Made by a program: the position numbers and the translations under genes. Below the pieces are notes generated by a model. The model was not told where the DNA came from and ran no database searches. It was given only the letters and a program-made list of their open reading frames with translations. 64,000 bases of DNA, from NCBI GenBank assembly GCA_016933045.1, contig JAFGBR010000013.1, positions 1 through 64,000 on the forward strand, written 5' to 3'. Position 1 is the stretch's first letter; every line of letters begins with the position of its first letter. Positions 1-10,388 of this stretch are shown here, in pieces. The DNA is from Marinilabiliaceae bacterium (GTDB lineage Bacteria; Bacteroidota; Bacteroidia; Bacteroidales; Marinilabiliaceae).

Positions 1-621
1 ATTATACAAAGCACGTGTTTTTTGCTGTTCAAGATTTAACAAATAATTAGATTTAAACAACCTAAACCTGAGCCTGTAATGAATCTGATTAACAACATAT
101 CCAAGTGCAACGATCGGATATATATCGGCTAAAATAAAAAATTCCTTTGCCGATGGTTTACCCATAAATAACAACAAAAAAGAGAATATAGTTATAGGAA
201 TAGCATATATCAATAAAGCTATAATCTTTTTTTGTTTTACATCTAAAGAAACAAGGAAAATAACCATAATTGCACCAGTTACACTAGGAGCCAAAGCATC
301 GTCGTGCAAATGAATAAGGCATTTTCCATACATCATTAATTGGAGAAATATATATATTAATATATAAAGTGTGTTTTTTAATCTGAAAAATCTATGCTTA
401 AATATTAGGTGAATACCCAACAAAAAAAACATAAAACTTAAAGGTATTATTCGTGTTAAAGCCGCCATTCTATTATCACGTACATTCCAATCGGAATACA
501 TATAGTATGAAAGAATGATAATACTCATACCCATAATAAGGGATAAGTTTTTCAAAAAAACTGTACCAAGATAATTGTTAAACTCATTCTTCAGCTTATG
601 AATATTTAAACCAGGCTCCAT
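1..621 (-). CDS. Multi-pass membrane sensor, N-terminal part, cut by window edge
   Basis: The reverse strand is open from ATG at 621 to base 1 with no stop, giving 207 residues of a protein that continues outside the window. About six hydrophobic segments are visible, for example LSLIMGMSIIILSYYMY, IIPLSFMFFLLGIHLIF, IMVIFLVSL and IIALLIYAIPITIFSFLL. The readable part ends in a polar stretch (LNLEQQKTRALYN) that looks like the start of a coiled-coil linker. A six-helix N-terminal sensor followed by a linker is usual for sensor kinases, SpoIIE phosphatases and class III cyclases. The output domain is not visible, so none of these can be chosen. It starts two bases after the stop of the YiiX-like gene, so the two are very probably cotranscribed. 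Confidence 0.7.
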   Translation of the reverse strand, partial: MEPGLNIHKLKNEFNNYLGTVFLKNLSLIMGMSIIILSYYMYSDWNVRDNRMAALTRIIPLSFMFFLLGIHLIFKHRFFRLKNTLYILIYIFLQLMMYGKCLIHLHDDALAPSVTGAIMVIFLVSLDVKQKKIIALLIYAIPITIFSFLLLFMGKPSAKEFFILADIYPIVALGYVVNQIHYRLRFRLFKSNYLLNLEQQKTRALYN

Positions 622-623
622 TA

Positions 624-1277
624 TTATTTTACATCAACTTTTAAATTTATTTCATTTCCCAGCCATGAACGTTTTAAAAGCCCTACTGTAAGCTTTTCGG
701 AAAAATCAATTGGCATATAGCTATTTACCGGGTTAATATCGGTTAACAAACCTAAATTAATATATGTATAGGCGGCCAGCTCGCTGCAAAACATTGTATC
801 CAAATTTGTTTTTTCGTGCAAAACCCTTCCTTTAGCCGGGTTTAAAAATTCGTGATAAGTATCGGGAAATGTTGAATTATGAATTGCAGGTATCACCCTC
901 TTAAAATCTTCATAAAATAAATCATCTCTTTCGAAATAAAGATGACGGATAGCACATTTACTATCTTCGCCATGAGTGAAATTATATTTTAACCTTTCTG
1001 ATAATTTAACCAGCATTGGCCCAGCTTTGGGCTCCCCTTTTATTACATCGCTTACTGGTGTTTGTGTGTCCGACTCCCAAAACAAAATATTGTCATCTCC
1101 TACATCCAAACCTATATCTTCGGCCAACACAACAATACCCACATGCGACCATTCACAATTTTCAAGTGTTTCGATACATTTACTGCTGAAATGAATTCCA
1201 TGCATCAAAATTAAATCACCCGTTTTTAAATATTTTTTTATCGATTGATACCCGGTAGACTGTTTTTTTAATATCAT
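624..1277 (-). CDS. YiiX/YebB-like permuted papain-fold (NlpC/P60 superfamily) protein
   Basis: A 217-residue protein with the layout of permuted NlpC/P60 enzymes such as YiiX. An N-terminal LKTGDLILMHG strand is followed by a His motif (SHVGIVV, His45), an acidic WESD around residue 68 and a late Cys motif (MFCSELAAYTY, Cys164). In this permuted fold the His comes before the nucleophilic Cys, as seen here. Family members are thought to be cysteine peptidases, amidases or acyltransferases acting on cell-envelope or lipid substrates. No signal peptide is evident. It is the upstream gene of a two-gene unit with the membrane sensor. The substrate cannot be inferred. Confidence 0.75.
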   Translation of the reverse strand: MILKKQSTGYQSIKKYLKTGDLILMHGIHFSSKCIETLENCEWSHVGIVVLAEDIGLDVGDDNILFWESDTQTPVSDVIKGEPKAGPMLVKLSERLKYNFTHGEDSKCAIRHLYFERDDLFYEDFKRVIPAIHNSTFPDTYHEFLNPAKGRVLHEKTNLDTMFCSELAAYTYINLGLLTDINPVNSYMPIDFSEKLTVGLLKRSWLGNEINLKVDVK

Positions 1278-1414
1278 TTTTATATAAGTATTTGTTGATG
1301 GCTTTTAAATATATAATAAAGATGATAATTAATTAATCCTATTTGACCAAATACAAAAATAACGTTTATAAACTAGTGTAATTTTACATTTATTTAAATA
1401 TTAAAAGTACAATA

Positions 1415-1461
1415 CTAATAATAAAAATAAAAAATCCCCGAACATAAAAGCGTTCGGGGAT
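1415..1461 (-). terminator. Rho-independent terminator of the LamG/BNR_4 gene
   Basis: Ten-base inverted arms ATCCCCGAAC (1434-1443) and GTTCGGGGAT (1452-1461) form a hairpin. Read on the minus strand it is followed by a T-rich tract. It sits just past the stop of the 1485-4724 gene. Confidence 0.85.
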
Positions 1462-1484
1462 CTCTGTTTTTGAATAAACCAATA

Positions 1485-4400
1485 TTACATTTTAACCAAC
1501 TTAGTACATTTCATAATATTATCTTCAACAATACGTAGTGTATATACTCCTTTCGAAAGCTTTTCTCCTGTTTCCAGTTTATTAACTCCAGTTCCCTGTT
1601 CAACAATAGCACCATTCAAATCGTATATTGAATACTCAAATTTACCTTCAAAAATTATCGAAAACGAAGTTTCAAAAGGATTAGGATAACAACGAATCTG
1701 ATTTATGTCGTTATAATTAACCACTTTTGATGGCAAATCCGGCAATGTATAGTGAGGTACAATGATACGTCCCTTTAAATCGCTATGAGCTAACACAAAC
1801 GATAATACATTATGTTCTAACAACATCTCCTTATCAAACAACCCCTCGGCAACAGCTTTTCCATCCTGCGATAAATCAAACTCATACCAAGTAGCCCATT
1901 TCTCTTCAGCTTTAGCCATATATACTCTGTAATCGGGGCCTAACACATAAACATTATCAGCTGCATCAACAGCAATATCGCCACGATCAATTCTCGATTC
2001 GGCAATTACATCATTATGCCAGACTCCGTTTTCATCCTGGTAAATATGACGCATAAATGCTTTTGAACGGCTGTCGTACCACGAACTTCCTGTAACACCA
2101 TCTTTCATATACGACTGTAAAATATGTATTCTTCCTTTTGTGTCTACCGCCTGTCCTTCCTGATTTATTAAACCACGGTTCTGACCAACAGTAAGTATTT
2201 TAAATCCATTAGAATATAAATTCAACAACTTACTTACATCAGCACTTCCGGTAGTTCCTATCAAATTGCCGGCTGTGTTATACCAAGTTCGTCCATCGTC
2301 ATCGCTGTATGCATAACAAATATCATGGTTTGTATTAGCATCGGGAGAATCGCGCCACACCAGTGAAACATGCAAACGGGTTCCTCCCGGGGTATAATGT
2401 AAACCATTAATATATCCACAATTATTTACATATCCGTTAGGCATTCCATCAGATCGGCCATGAAGATACTGACCAATATACAACCACGAATGAGTAGTGC
2501 CTGAATATTCCCATAAATGAGAGTCACCATCACCACTCCATCCGGTACGACATTCGAACAACAAATCGCCATTAGGTTTTGTAATAAAACGAGGATAAGT
2601 TATAGCTCCTGCAAATTTTGTATCATTTAAAACAACTCCCGCTTCGAGATAGTTTTGAACCGGGTTAAACGATTCGGCCGACCATTTTGACGTATCAGGA
2701 CGACTGGCTAAACCTTCGACCGACACCCGATAATTCATTTCATCATTATGATGATCGAATGACAAATGAATGGTTCCGTCATTCTTACATATTCCAAATG
2801 ATATATTATAATGATTATCGCCCAAATCATATGTAGACATGTAACCGGTAAGTGCAATACTCTCCCATTTTCCATCGGGCAACTGTTTACGGGCCATACA
2901 CACCTGCTTGTCTTTATTCCAATAGGTAATATACTGATACCCGTTAAAAGTCATTATGGCATTTTGCTGAAACGAAACAAAATTAGTTCCACTTGCTGTA
3001 ACATAACCATTATTGGTTACGATATCGAATATTCCTTCGCCTTCAATATCATCATCGCAAACATCACCAATACCGTCAAAGTCAGCATCAGCCTGATCAG
3101 TATTTGCCACATCAGGGCAGTTATCAATCATATCAACAATACCATCGCCATCTTTATCATCTAATGAAAACGACAAGACATATTGTCCACCGGCAATAGT
3201 GCCATCGTGACTGCCTGCTAAATCAGTTGCAGCCGAAGCTTTATCATTAAAATTGTAGTAAGCAACCAGGCTATCTTCATCACCAACCAATTCGGTATAC
3301 ATATTTGTTTCAATATCTTCTTTTGTACGCGCCGAGTTCCAAATACGAACTTCATCCATAAGTCCTTTAAATGCGCGGTTCGCCACATCACTATCCCAGC
3401 CCAAATATAGCGAACCCGTTGTCCAATCGATTGGGTTAAATGTTGAAGTTTCTGTTAATGGCTCTCCATTAAGATAAACAGTTCGGGTAGTTGATGTTAA
3501 AACTATTGCCAAATGGCTCCATGCATTTGGAGTAACAATCCCCTGCGATGTTGGCTGAGCATACTGATCTCCACCACTTGCCATAAAACGAACGTAATCG
3601 GCTCCACCTGTATACCACGACGAAACATATTGTAATCCAACATTAGCCGGACGGTTATATATCAACCCGGCATTCCAGTTTTGACTACCATCGGGTTTCA
3701 CCCACATTTCTATCGTTAACGGTAAACTGGTAATATTTAACCCCGAAATATTTATATTACTTGTGTTTCCATCTACCCCGGGAAAAGAAATTGCATAGTT
3801 TAATGTATCGGGCATTGAAGTATCGCACACATCACCAGCTCCATCATTGTCAATATCTGATTGATCAGCATTAGACATTTCAGGACAGTTATCGCACAAA
3901 TCACCAACACCATCACCATCCATATCTGCCTGATCGGGATTTGCAATCAACATACAATTATCAATAAAAGCAGGCACGCCATCACCATCGGGATCAGACG
4001 TATCAAACGATTCTACATAAACACCTCCATTAATTGTAGCATCAAATCCACTACCGGTAACATCGGTGGCTAAAGTATCCTGATCGTTGAAATTATAATA
4101 AGCTACCAAACCAGATTCCAAACCTGTTAAAGTCAAATACTTACTACTATTTAACTCTTGGGCAGTACGTGCAACATTCCATATTCGCACCTCATCAAAT
4201 AACCCTTTTACAGTACGCGTTTCTGTTGCTGCATCCCATCCAATGTATATACCATCATCAAATGTAAATAAGGTAGGTACATCTGTACTATTCGTTGTTG
4301 CAACACCATTAAGGTAAATGGTCATATCAGTTTTTGTAACAACATAAGCCACATGATTCCACTCTCCAACAACCGGCTCGTTAGATGCAACAACTTGTTT

Positions 4401-4724
4401 ACCTCCCGGATCAATTCCTCTCAATGTTTTGTTATTTGTCCACTTATCGTATTGAATACCTCCATTTGTTGTTGCTCCACGATAATATAACAAACCTCCA
4501 TACTCGTTATACGATAACGGTTTATACCACAACTCAATAGTTAACGGCAATGAGTCTAAGTTTAAAGCCGGAATAGCAACATTACTATTTACACCATTAC
4601 TTCCTCCTGGAAGTGAAATAGCATAATTTGTTGCATAACTAATAAAATTCATTACTGAAAAATTTAATAAAAATCCAATAATAAATACCCTCAGAAATAA
4701 GTTCAATCGTAAATTTGCTCTCAT
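1485..4724 (-). CDS. Secreted LamG-TSP3-LamG-TSP3-BNR_4 protein with T9SS tail, ulvan-lyase-like
   Basis: A 1079-residue modular secreted protein. After a hydrophobic signal segment comes a LamG/concanavalin-like domain (about 35-240, ending LVAYYNFND), then calcium-binding thrombospondin type 3 repeats ([28 protein letters not shown]), a second LamG domain (about 310-525), a further TSP3 stretch and a BNR_4 beta-propeller (about 575-990). The last 75 residues ([14 protein letters not shown] to CTKLVKM) are a type A T9SS sorting domain. BNR_4 propellers include ulvan lyases of PL24/PL25; the His-rich signatures [15 protein letters not shown] and [14 protein letters not shown] match the region that holds their catalytic His. 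Lyase activity is therefore a reasonable guess, not shown. It is transcribed alone with its own terminator. Confidence 0.8.
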   Translation of the reverse strand: MRANLRLNLFLRVFIIGFLLNFSVMNFISYATNYAISLPGGSNGVNSNVAIPALNLDSLPLTIELWYKPLSYNEYGGLLYYRGATTNGGIQYDKWTNNKTLRGIDPGGKQVVASNEPVVGEWNHVAYVVTKTDMTIYLNGVATTNSTDVPTLFTFDDGIYIGWDAATETRTVKGLFDEVRIWNVARTAQELNSSKYLTLTGLESGLVAYYNFNDQDTLATDVTGSGFDATINGGVYVESFDTSDPDGDGVPAFIDNCMLIANPDQADMDGDGVGDLCDNCPEMSNADQSDIDNDGAGDVCDTSMPDTLNYAISFPGVDGNTSNINISGLNITSLPLTIEMWVKPDGSQNWNAGLIYNRPANVGLQYVSSWYTGGADYVRFMASGGDQYAQPTSQGIVTPNAWSHLAIVLTSTTRTVYLNGEPLTETSTFNPIDWTTGSLYLGWDSDVANRAFKGLMDEVRIWNSARTKEDIETNMYTELVGDEDSLVAYYNFNDKASAATDLAGSHDGTIAGGQYVLSFSLDDKDGDGIVDMIDNCPDVANTDQADADFDGIGDVCDDDIEGEGIFDIVTNNGYVTASGTNFVSFQQNAIMTFNGYQYITYWNKDKQVCMARKQLPDGKWESIALTGYMSTYDLGDNHYNISFGICKNDGTIHLSFDHHNDEMNYRVSVEGLASRPDTSKWSAESFNPVQNYLEAGVVLNDTKFAGAITYPRFITKPNGDLLFECRTGWSGDGDSHLWEYSGTTHSWLYIGQYLHGRSDGMPNGYVNNCGYINGLHYTPGGTRLHVSLVWRDSPDANTNHDICYAYSDDDGRTWYNTAGNLIGTTGSADVSKLLNLYSNGFKILTVGQNRGLINQEGQAVDTKGRIHILQSYMKDGVTGSSWYDSRSKAFMRHIYQDENGVWHNDVIAESRIDRGDIAVDAADNVYVLGPDYRVYMAKAEEKWATWYEFDLSQDGKAVAEGLFDKEMLLEHNVLSFVLAHSDLKGRIIVPHYTLPDLPSKVVNYNDINQIRCYPNPFETSFSIIFEGKFEYSIYDLNGAIVEQGTGVNKLETGEKLSKGVYTLRIVEDNIMKCTKLVKM

Positions 4725-4924
4725 TAAATTTATTTGTTTTGTTCAAATTCAAATATGAAAAATTATTACAATTATTCATTATATAAATTTAAAAAATAGT
4801 ATGACTAATTTAAGGTTCACTATTTATCTATACATTTCACGACAAATTGCACTAACCTGATTTTTTTATTCAGCAAATTGCATTTGGTAACTAAAGGTTA
4901 TAAATTCAATAATAAAAAAACATT

Positions 4925-6679
4925 ATGACCACCAAAACTTCAAATATCCAAAACCTAAACAATAAAACACCGAACATATTTCAACGTTTCTTCATCATGT
5001 GTTCAGGATCCGACAAATCAATTCTCGATCAATGCCCTACTGAATGGAACAAATATACCGGTATTGGAGCCACAATTTTTTTTACCGGATTACTGGCTTC
5101 TATATCGGGAGGATATGCTCTCTTTTCAATTTTTCGCGGAGATTCAATTGCTATATTGTATGCATTGATTTTTGGTTTTGTTTGGGGGCTACTTATTTTT
5201 AATCTTGACAGGTTTATCGTTTCCAGCATACGTAAAGAAAATAACATCAGAAAAGAATTAATTCAAGCATCACCAAGGTTTTTGTTGGCAATAATAATAT
5301 CGCTTGTTATTGCAAAACCACTCGAAGTGCGATTGTTTGAGAACCGTATTGAACAACAAATACTTGAAAACAAAAGAAAAAAACTAGAAGATGAAAAAAA
5401 TTCAATAGATAAGCTTAATGACTTATCAAAACTAGAAGGCCAGCTAACAGAACAAAACAAAGAAATTGACAAACTAAATATTATTCGTAAAAATGACCCT
5501 TCCGATGCAGCTTTTATTCAATTGCTTAATAATATAAGGGATACCCATAAAGACCTATCAATAACAACAAAAAGAAACAATGAAAGAATAAATGAATACA
5601 ACAAACGCATAAAAAATATAAAAACAGATTTAAACAATTATATCATAACTAAAGATTCTATTGGGTCAATAATAAGCAAAACGTTAAAACCAAATCATAA
5701 AGCAATAATAAGTTCACTTAACCAACAAAAATCAGTTTTAGAAAATGAAATAAGAGCAATAAAAACAAGACTTACCGACATCGAAACCGACATTAAAAAC
5801 GCAAGAGAGTATCATCATAATTTTTTAACCCGACAAATTGAGATGAAACAATCGGAAATAAACAAAACAGAAACAATCAAAGCCAATGCCGATAGTATTG
5901 CCCAGACTCAGTTTACCGAAAGCATTATAACAAAAGAAAAAAGCTATACCAACAATTTTATCACCCAACTCGAAGCTATGGGCAACCTAACCGAAAATAA
6001 CAAAACTATGCAATATACCAGTTGGATGATTATTTTATTGTTTATTGTTGTTGAAACCGCGCCAATTGTTGTTAAACTTATGTCAAAACGAGGACCTTAT
6101 GATGTTATACTGGAACGAATTGAACAAGAACACCTGTTAATTGAAAAAGATTATTTTAACACAATTAAATCTAAAACAATTTCCATTAACGAAACTCTTA
6201 ACCAAACAAACCAAATGCAAAACAACACCACACTCGAAATAGAAAAAACAAGGCTTAACCACGAACTGGAAAACAACAAAAAAATAATGAATCTTATAGC
6301 CAAAAAACACGAGGAACTATCAACTATTAAAGTTGAAAAATGGTTTCAACAAGAGCTGAAAAACATAAACCCCAATATAAAATACAATCTGATTAATACC
6401 TTTTGGATTCAAAAAAACCACGAACAATCAAATGAATATTATTTGAGTAATGGTGCTGATAAAAACAACCAATTATTAATAATAAATGACGATAAAATTA
6501 AAAAAGGCAACTGGATGTTAGATAATGAAACAAATAATTTAGAAATTATACTTGACAACAACCATATGCGTTTTAATATTATAGAACTAACAAAAAAAAT
6601 TCTAATTCTCGAAAACATTGACACTAAAGAACAGTTGCTATTCGAAAACAATACGGAAACTAAAAGTTACAATACATAA
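4925..6679 (+). CDS. DUF4407 domain membrane protein with long coiled coil
   Basis: A 584-residue protein matching DUF4407. An N-terminal block (FQRFFIMCSGSDKSIL, then WNKYTGIGATIFFTG) leads into two close membrane helices (about 45-95), the signature IFNLDRFIVSSIRKEN and a third helix (about 118-138, LLAIIISLVIAKPLE). A Lys/Glu-rich coiled coil of about 230 residues follows, then a fourth helix (about 365-385, SWMIILLFIVVETAPI). The C-terminal 180 residues are soluble and Asn/Lys-rich. The family has no established function. The gene is divergent from the LamG/BNR_4 gene and convergent with the SpoIIE gene. The ATG at 4925 follows an AATAATAAAAAAAC leader. Confidence 0.85.
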   Translation: MTTKTSNIQNLNNKTPNIFQRFFIMCSGSDKSILDQCPTEWNKYTGIGATIFFTGLLASISGGYALFSIFRGDSIAILYALIFGFVWGLLIFNLDRFIVSSIRKENNIRKELIQASPRFLLAIIISLVIAKPLEVRLFENRIEQQILENKRKKLEDEKNSIDKLNDLSKLEGQLTEQNKEIDKLNIIRKNDPSDAAFIQLLNNIRDTHKDLSITTKRNNERINEYNKRIKNIKTDLNNYIITKDSIGSIISKTLKPNHKAIISSLNQQKSVLENEIRAIKTRLTDIETDIKNAREYHHNFLTRQIEMKQSEINKTETIKANADSIAQTQFTESIITKEKSYTNNFITQLEAMGNLTENNKTMQYTSWMIILLFIVVETAPIVVKLMSKRGPYDVILERIEQEHLLIEKDYFNTIKSKTISINETLNQTNQMQNNTTLEIEKTRLNHELENNKKIMNLIAKKHEELSTIKVEKWFQQELKNINPNIKYNLINTFWIQKNHEQSNEYYLSNGADKNNQLLIINDDKIKKGNWMLDNETNNLEIILDNNHMRFNIIELTKKILILENIDTKEQLLFENNTETKSYNT

Positions 6680-6708
6680 TAAACAAAACTGCAAAAAATC
6701 ACAAAACA

Positions 6709-7887
6709 TTAAATTCTTATCCCCATAAGTAAAACATCATCAACCTGATCGTTATCACCCATCCATTGATCGAAAAAATCCTCAAATTCTTGTTTTTGAA
6801 TAGCCATATTTAAGTTATGACGGCTCAAAATCATCTGTTTAAAGCCTTTACGCATAAGTTTTTTATCATGAGGTCCTCCAAACTGACTTGCAAAACCATC
6901 GGAAAAAAGATACACACAGTCCCCTTTTACAAAATCTATTTCATAATTTTTAAAAGCCTTATCAATTTCGCCAATTGAAACCGGCATATGATCGGCCTGA
7001 AAAACTGTTAGTTTTCCGCCTCTTATGAAAAACATTGAATTAAAAGCTCCGGCATATTCAAGCTTATTAGTCGAATAATCAATAGAAACAACACTTATAT
7101 CCATGCCATCTTTCACTTCACTACCTTCGGACTGTTGGAGCGAATTAATAACAATCCGTCGCAACTCATCAATAATTACAGACGGTTTGCATTCACCTTT
7201 TCGTCCAACAATTTCATTTAGGTAAGCAATACCAAACATACTCATAATTGCACCCGGAACACCATGTCCTGTACAATCAGCAACTGCAACAATAATTTTA
7301 CTTTCAACAGTACCAGCCCAATAAAAATCTCCACTAACAATATCTTTAGGCCGCCAAAAAATAAAATGATCGGGTAATACTTTTGTTAAAAAATCAGGCC
7401 TGGGCATACTTGCTGTCTGTATTTTTTGAGCATAAGCAATACTGTCGGTCATTTGCTTATTAATATTTTCAATACGCTTTAAAAGACGTTGGTTCTGATC
7501 GCGGGCTATCTTTATGGCCAATTGATTTTTCACCCGGGCTTTTAACTCCATTATATTAAATGGCTTAAGGATATAATCGATTGCCCCAGCTTCAAATCCT
7601 TTCAATATACTATCCTGATCGGTTTTTGCTGTAATAAAAATAATAGGTATATCTTTGGTTTGATCATTTTTCTTTAAAATATTACATACTTCATACCCAT
7701 TCAATCCAGGCATTATTACATCAAGTAATATCAAATCGGGTTTATTATCGCCCATCGCTTTTTTAAGTGCTTCTTCTCCATTACTGGCCGTAATATTATT
7801 ATAACGAGTCAATGCTCCTTTTAAAATTTCAATATTTAAAGGAAAATCATCTACTAATAATACTGTTGGAGCAAACCTATTCATCAA
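6709..7887 (-). CDS. Response regulator with PP2C/SpoIIE phosphatase output
   Basis: A 392-residue two-domain signalling protein. Residues 8-120 are a receiver domain: the acidic pocket is LLVDD, the phospho-acceptor is Asp56 in LILLDVIMP, and the conserved Lys108 lies in ILKPF. A coiled-coil linker (about 125-155) leads to a SpoIIE/PP2C-type Ser/Thr phosphatase with metal-binding Asp residues in SGDFYW (Asp187) and VAVADCTGHGVPGA (Asp204), plus the late motifs FSDGFASQFGG and DDVLLMGIRI. Proteins of this type act in partner-switching pathways, dephosphorylating anti-sigma-antagonist-like proteins. No kinase or STAS partner is adjacent, so its input and target are unknown. Confidence 0.92.
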   Translation of the reverse strand: MMNRFAPTVLLVDDFPLNIEILKGALTRYNNITASNGEEALKKAMGDNKPDLILLDVIMPGLNGYEVCNILKKNDQTKDIPIIFITAKTDQDSILKGFEAGAIDYILKPFNIMELKARVKNQLAIKIARDQNQRLLKRIENINKQMTDSIAYAQKIQTASMPRPDFLTKVLPDHFIFWRPKDIVSGDFYWAGTVESKIIVAVADCTGHGVPGAIMSMFGIAYLNEIVGRKGECKPSVIIDELRRIVINSLQQSEGSEVKDGMDISVVSIDYSTNKLEYAGAFNSMFFIRGGKLTVFQADHMPVSIGEIDKAFKNYEIDFVKGDCVYLFSDGFASQFGGPHDKKLMRKGFKQMILSRHNLNMAIQKQEFEDFFDQWMGDNDQVDDVLLMGIRI

Positions 7888-7980
7888 TTATCATTAGCAT
7901 TATGCTTGTTAATAATTATTTTTTAAGATACAAAACATATTAATGAAAACCATTTTTTTACCATTAATACTTTATAATAA

Positions 7981-8014
7981 AACAGAACCCCGGTTAAAAA
8001 ACCGGGGTTCTGTT
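7981..8014 (-). terminator. Strong terminator after fumarase
   Basis: A perfect 15-bp stem, 7981-7995 pairing with 8000-8014 around an AAAA loop, flanked by T-rich sequence on both strands. It lies 16 bases beyond the fumarase stop and would work in either direction, so it also insulates the SpoIIE gene's upstream region. Confidence 0.92.
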
Positions 8015-8029
8015 TTATATGTTTTTAAA

Positions 8030-9634
8030 CTACAATTTTTCAAAAAAATCGTTTCCTTTATCATCAACTATAATAAAAGCAGGAAAATTCTCAACTCTTA
8101 TTTTACGAACAGCCTCCATACCTAACTCCTCAAAATCGACCACTTCAACCGATTTAATACTATCCTTAGCCAATATCGCAGCAGGCCCTCCTATTGATCC
8201 TAAATAAAAACCTCCATTATTTTTACAGGCATTAGTAACATCTTTCGATCGATTTCCTTTTGCAACCATTATCATGGAGCCTCCTTGTTTTTGAAACAAA
8301 TCAACATAACTATCCATTCGTCCAGCCGTAGTAGGTCCAAAACTTCCCGATGCCATTCCCTTAGGTGTTTTTGCAGGCCCTGCGTAATAAACCGGATGGT
8401 TTTTAAAATATTCAGGCATAGTCTTTCCCTCATCAAGCATCTGCTTTATCTGTGCATGAGCTATATCGCGTGCAACAATTAATGTTCCCGACAAATTCAA
8501 ACGGGTTTTAATTGGATATTTCGACAACTCTTTAAGCACATTTTCCATTGGCTGATCCAAATCAATATCTACAGCAGGTGCTAAATGAGGTGCTTCTTTT
8601 GGAAGATATTTGGCTGGGTTTTTCTCCAACTCCTCTAAAAATATTCCATCGGCTGTAATCTTAGCTTTTATATTCCTATCGGCACTACAACTAACTCCTA
8701 TTCCAACCGGACATGATGCTGCATGACGAGGCAAACGAATAACTCTTACATCATGCACAAAATACTTTCCACCAAATTGGGCACCAATAGTACTCTCTTC
8801 ACATATCTTTTGAATTTTTTTCTCCCATTCCAAATCCCTAAATGCTTGTCCTCCGTCATTTCCAGTTGTTGGCAAATGATCGTAATAACCAGCTGATGCT
8901 TTTTTAACAGCAGCCAAATTTGCTTCAGCCGAAGTTCCTCCTACCACAAATGCTAAATGATAAGGCGGACAAGCTGATGTTCCTAAATCTTTGATTTTTT
9001 CTTTAACAAAAGCCGATAGATTTTCTTCAGTTAATAATGCTTTTGTTTGTTGATACAAAAACGTTTTATTAGCAGACCCACCTCCTTTTGTCATAAATAA
9101 AAATTCATACTGATTACCATCCTCTGCATAAATATCAATTTGTGCAGGCAGGTTTGTTCCGGTATTCTTTTCATCAAACATTGTATATGGCACAACCTGC
9201 GAATATCGTAAATTACGATTTTTATAAGTCTCAAATATTCCTTTCGAAAGGTGTTCTGCATCGCCTCCTCCAGTCCAAACATTCTCACCTTTTTTCCCAA
9301 TTACAATTGCAGTACCGGTATCCTGACATGTTGGCAATTCACCTTCGGCCGACACCACCTGATTCAATAACATAATATGAGCAACAAAACGGTCATTATC
9401 AGAGGCTTCCGAATCTGTTAAAATATTGGTAAGTTTTTCAAGATGGGCACTACGCAAATAAAACGACACATCTGAAAATGCCTCCTGTGCCAAAACCTCT
9501 AACCCTTTTGGATCTATCTTTAATATTTTTCGTCCTTCAACATCTATTGTCGAAACATAATTTGCAGTCAGCAACTTGTAATTTGTGGTATCCTTTTTTA
9601 TTGGAAAAGGCTTTTGATACTTAAAATCTGCCAT
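8030..9634 (-). CDS. fumA: Fumarate hydratase, class I
   Basis: An iron-sulfur fumarase of about 534 residues, the usual single-chain class I length (alpha plus beta regions). It interconverts fumarate and malate in the cytoplasmic citric acid cycle. The cluster-ligand Cys residues are visible in [24 protein letters not shown] and [10 protein letters not shown]. Other landmarks are [20 protein letters not shown] and, in the beta half, [23 protein letters not shown]. The frame extends to a Met at 9652, but [10 protein letters not shown] starting at 9634 is the standard N-terminus and was chosen. It is monocistronic with a strong terminator and no adjacent citric acid cycle genes. Confidence 0.96.
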   Translation of the reverse strand: MADFKYQKPFPIKKDTTNYKLLTANYVSTIDVEGRKILKIDPKGLEVLAQEAFSDVSFYLRSAHLEKLTNILTDSEASDNDRFVAHIMLLNQVVSAEGELPTCQDTGTAIVIGKKGENVWTGGGDAEHLSKGIFETYKNRNLRYSQVVPYTMFDEKNTGTNLPAQIDIYAEDGNQYEFLFMTKGGGSANKTFLYQQTKALLTEENLSAFVKEKIKDLGTSACPPYHLAFVVGGTSAEANLAAVKKASAGYYDHLPTTGNDGGQAFRDLEWEKKIQKICEESTIGAQFGGKYFVHDVRVIRLPRHAASCPVGIGVSCSADRNIKAKITADGIFLEELEKNPAKYLPKEAPHLAPAVDIDLDQPMENVLKELSKYPIKTRLNLSGTLIVARDIAHAQIKQMLDEGKTMPEYFKNHPVYYAGPAKTPKGMASGSFGPTTAGRMDSYVDLFQKQGGSMIMVAKGNRSKDVTNACKNNGGFYLGSIGGPAAILAKDSIKSVEVVDFEELGMEAVRKIRVENFPAFIIVDDKGNDFFEKL

Positions 9635-9844
9635 AATATAATACTTTAACAATTATTACTGTTTGAAACTGTAAAAATAAAGTTTTCTAACGCCAAATTG
9701 CATAAAACTGTAAGTAAAATCACCAATTATTTTACATTAATTACAAGAAACTTTTCGCTAAAATTATAAATAAATTTGCTAATCTATTTTCTTTAATATC
9801 TTTACCTGATAATATTATCTTTACAAAAAAATAAAAAAACCATA

Positions 9845-10387
9845 GTGAATACAATTAATATTATTCAAAAATACTACGATAAAAACTCCGAATTATACAA
9901 AATACTATTGGAACACTCTCAGAATGTAGCTTCCTTTGCAGTTGAGATAGCAGCTAAACACCCAGAACTTAAAGCTGATGAGAAATTTATTCATGAAGCT
10001 TCAATGCTACATGATATTGCTATTTTTATGACTAATGCTCCGGATATTCATTGCCATGGTGATAAACCATACATTACACATGGATATTTAGGACGAGAGA
10101 TTCTTGAAAATGAGGAATTAGAACGACATGCTTTAGTATGTGAAAGGCATACTGGCGCAGGATTAACAATTGCTGATATTCAATCGCAACAACTTCCGGT
10201 TCCGTTACGCGACATGCTACCTGTTTCCATTGAAGAACAAATAATTTGTTATGCCGACAAATTTTACAGCAAATCGGGCGAATTATCTAAACGAAAACCT
10301 GTTGAGAAAATTATTAAAAAGATGGAGCAATTTGGTAAAGAACAAACCACCCGTTTTTTAATATGGCACGAAAGATTCAACTTTTAA
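9845..10387 (+). CDS. HD-domain phosphohydrolase
   Basis: A 180-residue HD superfamily protein. Metal-binding residues are visible in order: His24 (LLEHSQNVA), the His56-Asp57 pair (ASMLHDIA), His79 (YITHG), His102 (CERHTGAG) and Asp138 (CYADKFYSK). Single-domain members act on nucleotides or related phosphomonoesters; the substrate cannot be told here. The gene starts with GTG at 9845; no in-frame ATG precedes the conserved N-terminus. It is convergent with the M19-like peptidase gene, the two stops lying almost back to back, with no room for a separate terminator. Confidence 0.85.
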   Translation: MNTINIIQKYYDKNSELYKILLEHSQNVASFAVEIAAKHPELKADEKFIHEASMLHDIAIFMTNAPDIHCHGDKPYITHGYLGREILENEELERHALVCERHTGAGLTIADIQSQQLPVPLRDMLPVSIEEQIICYADKFYSKSGELSKRKPVEKIIKKMEQFGKEQTTRFLIWHERFNF

Positions 10388-10388
10388 T

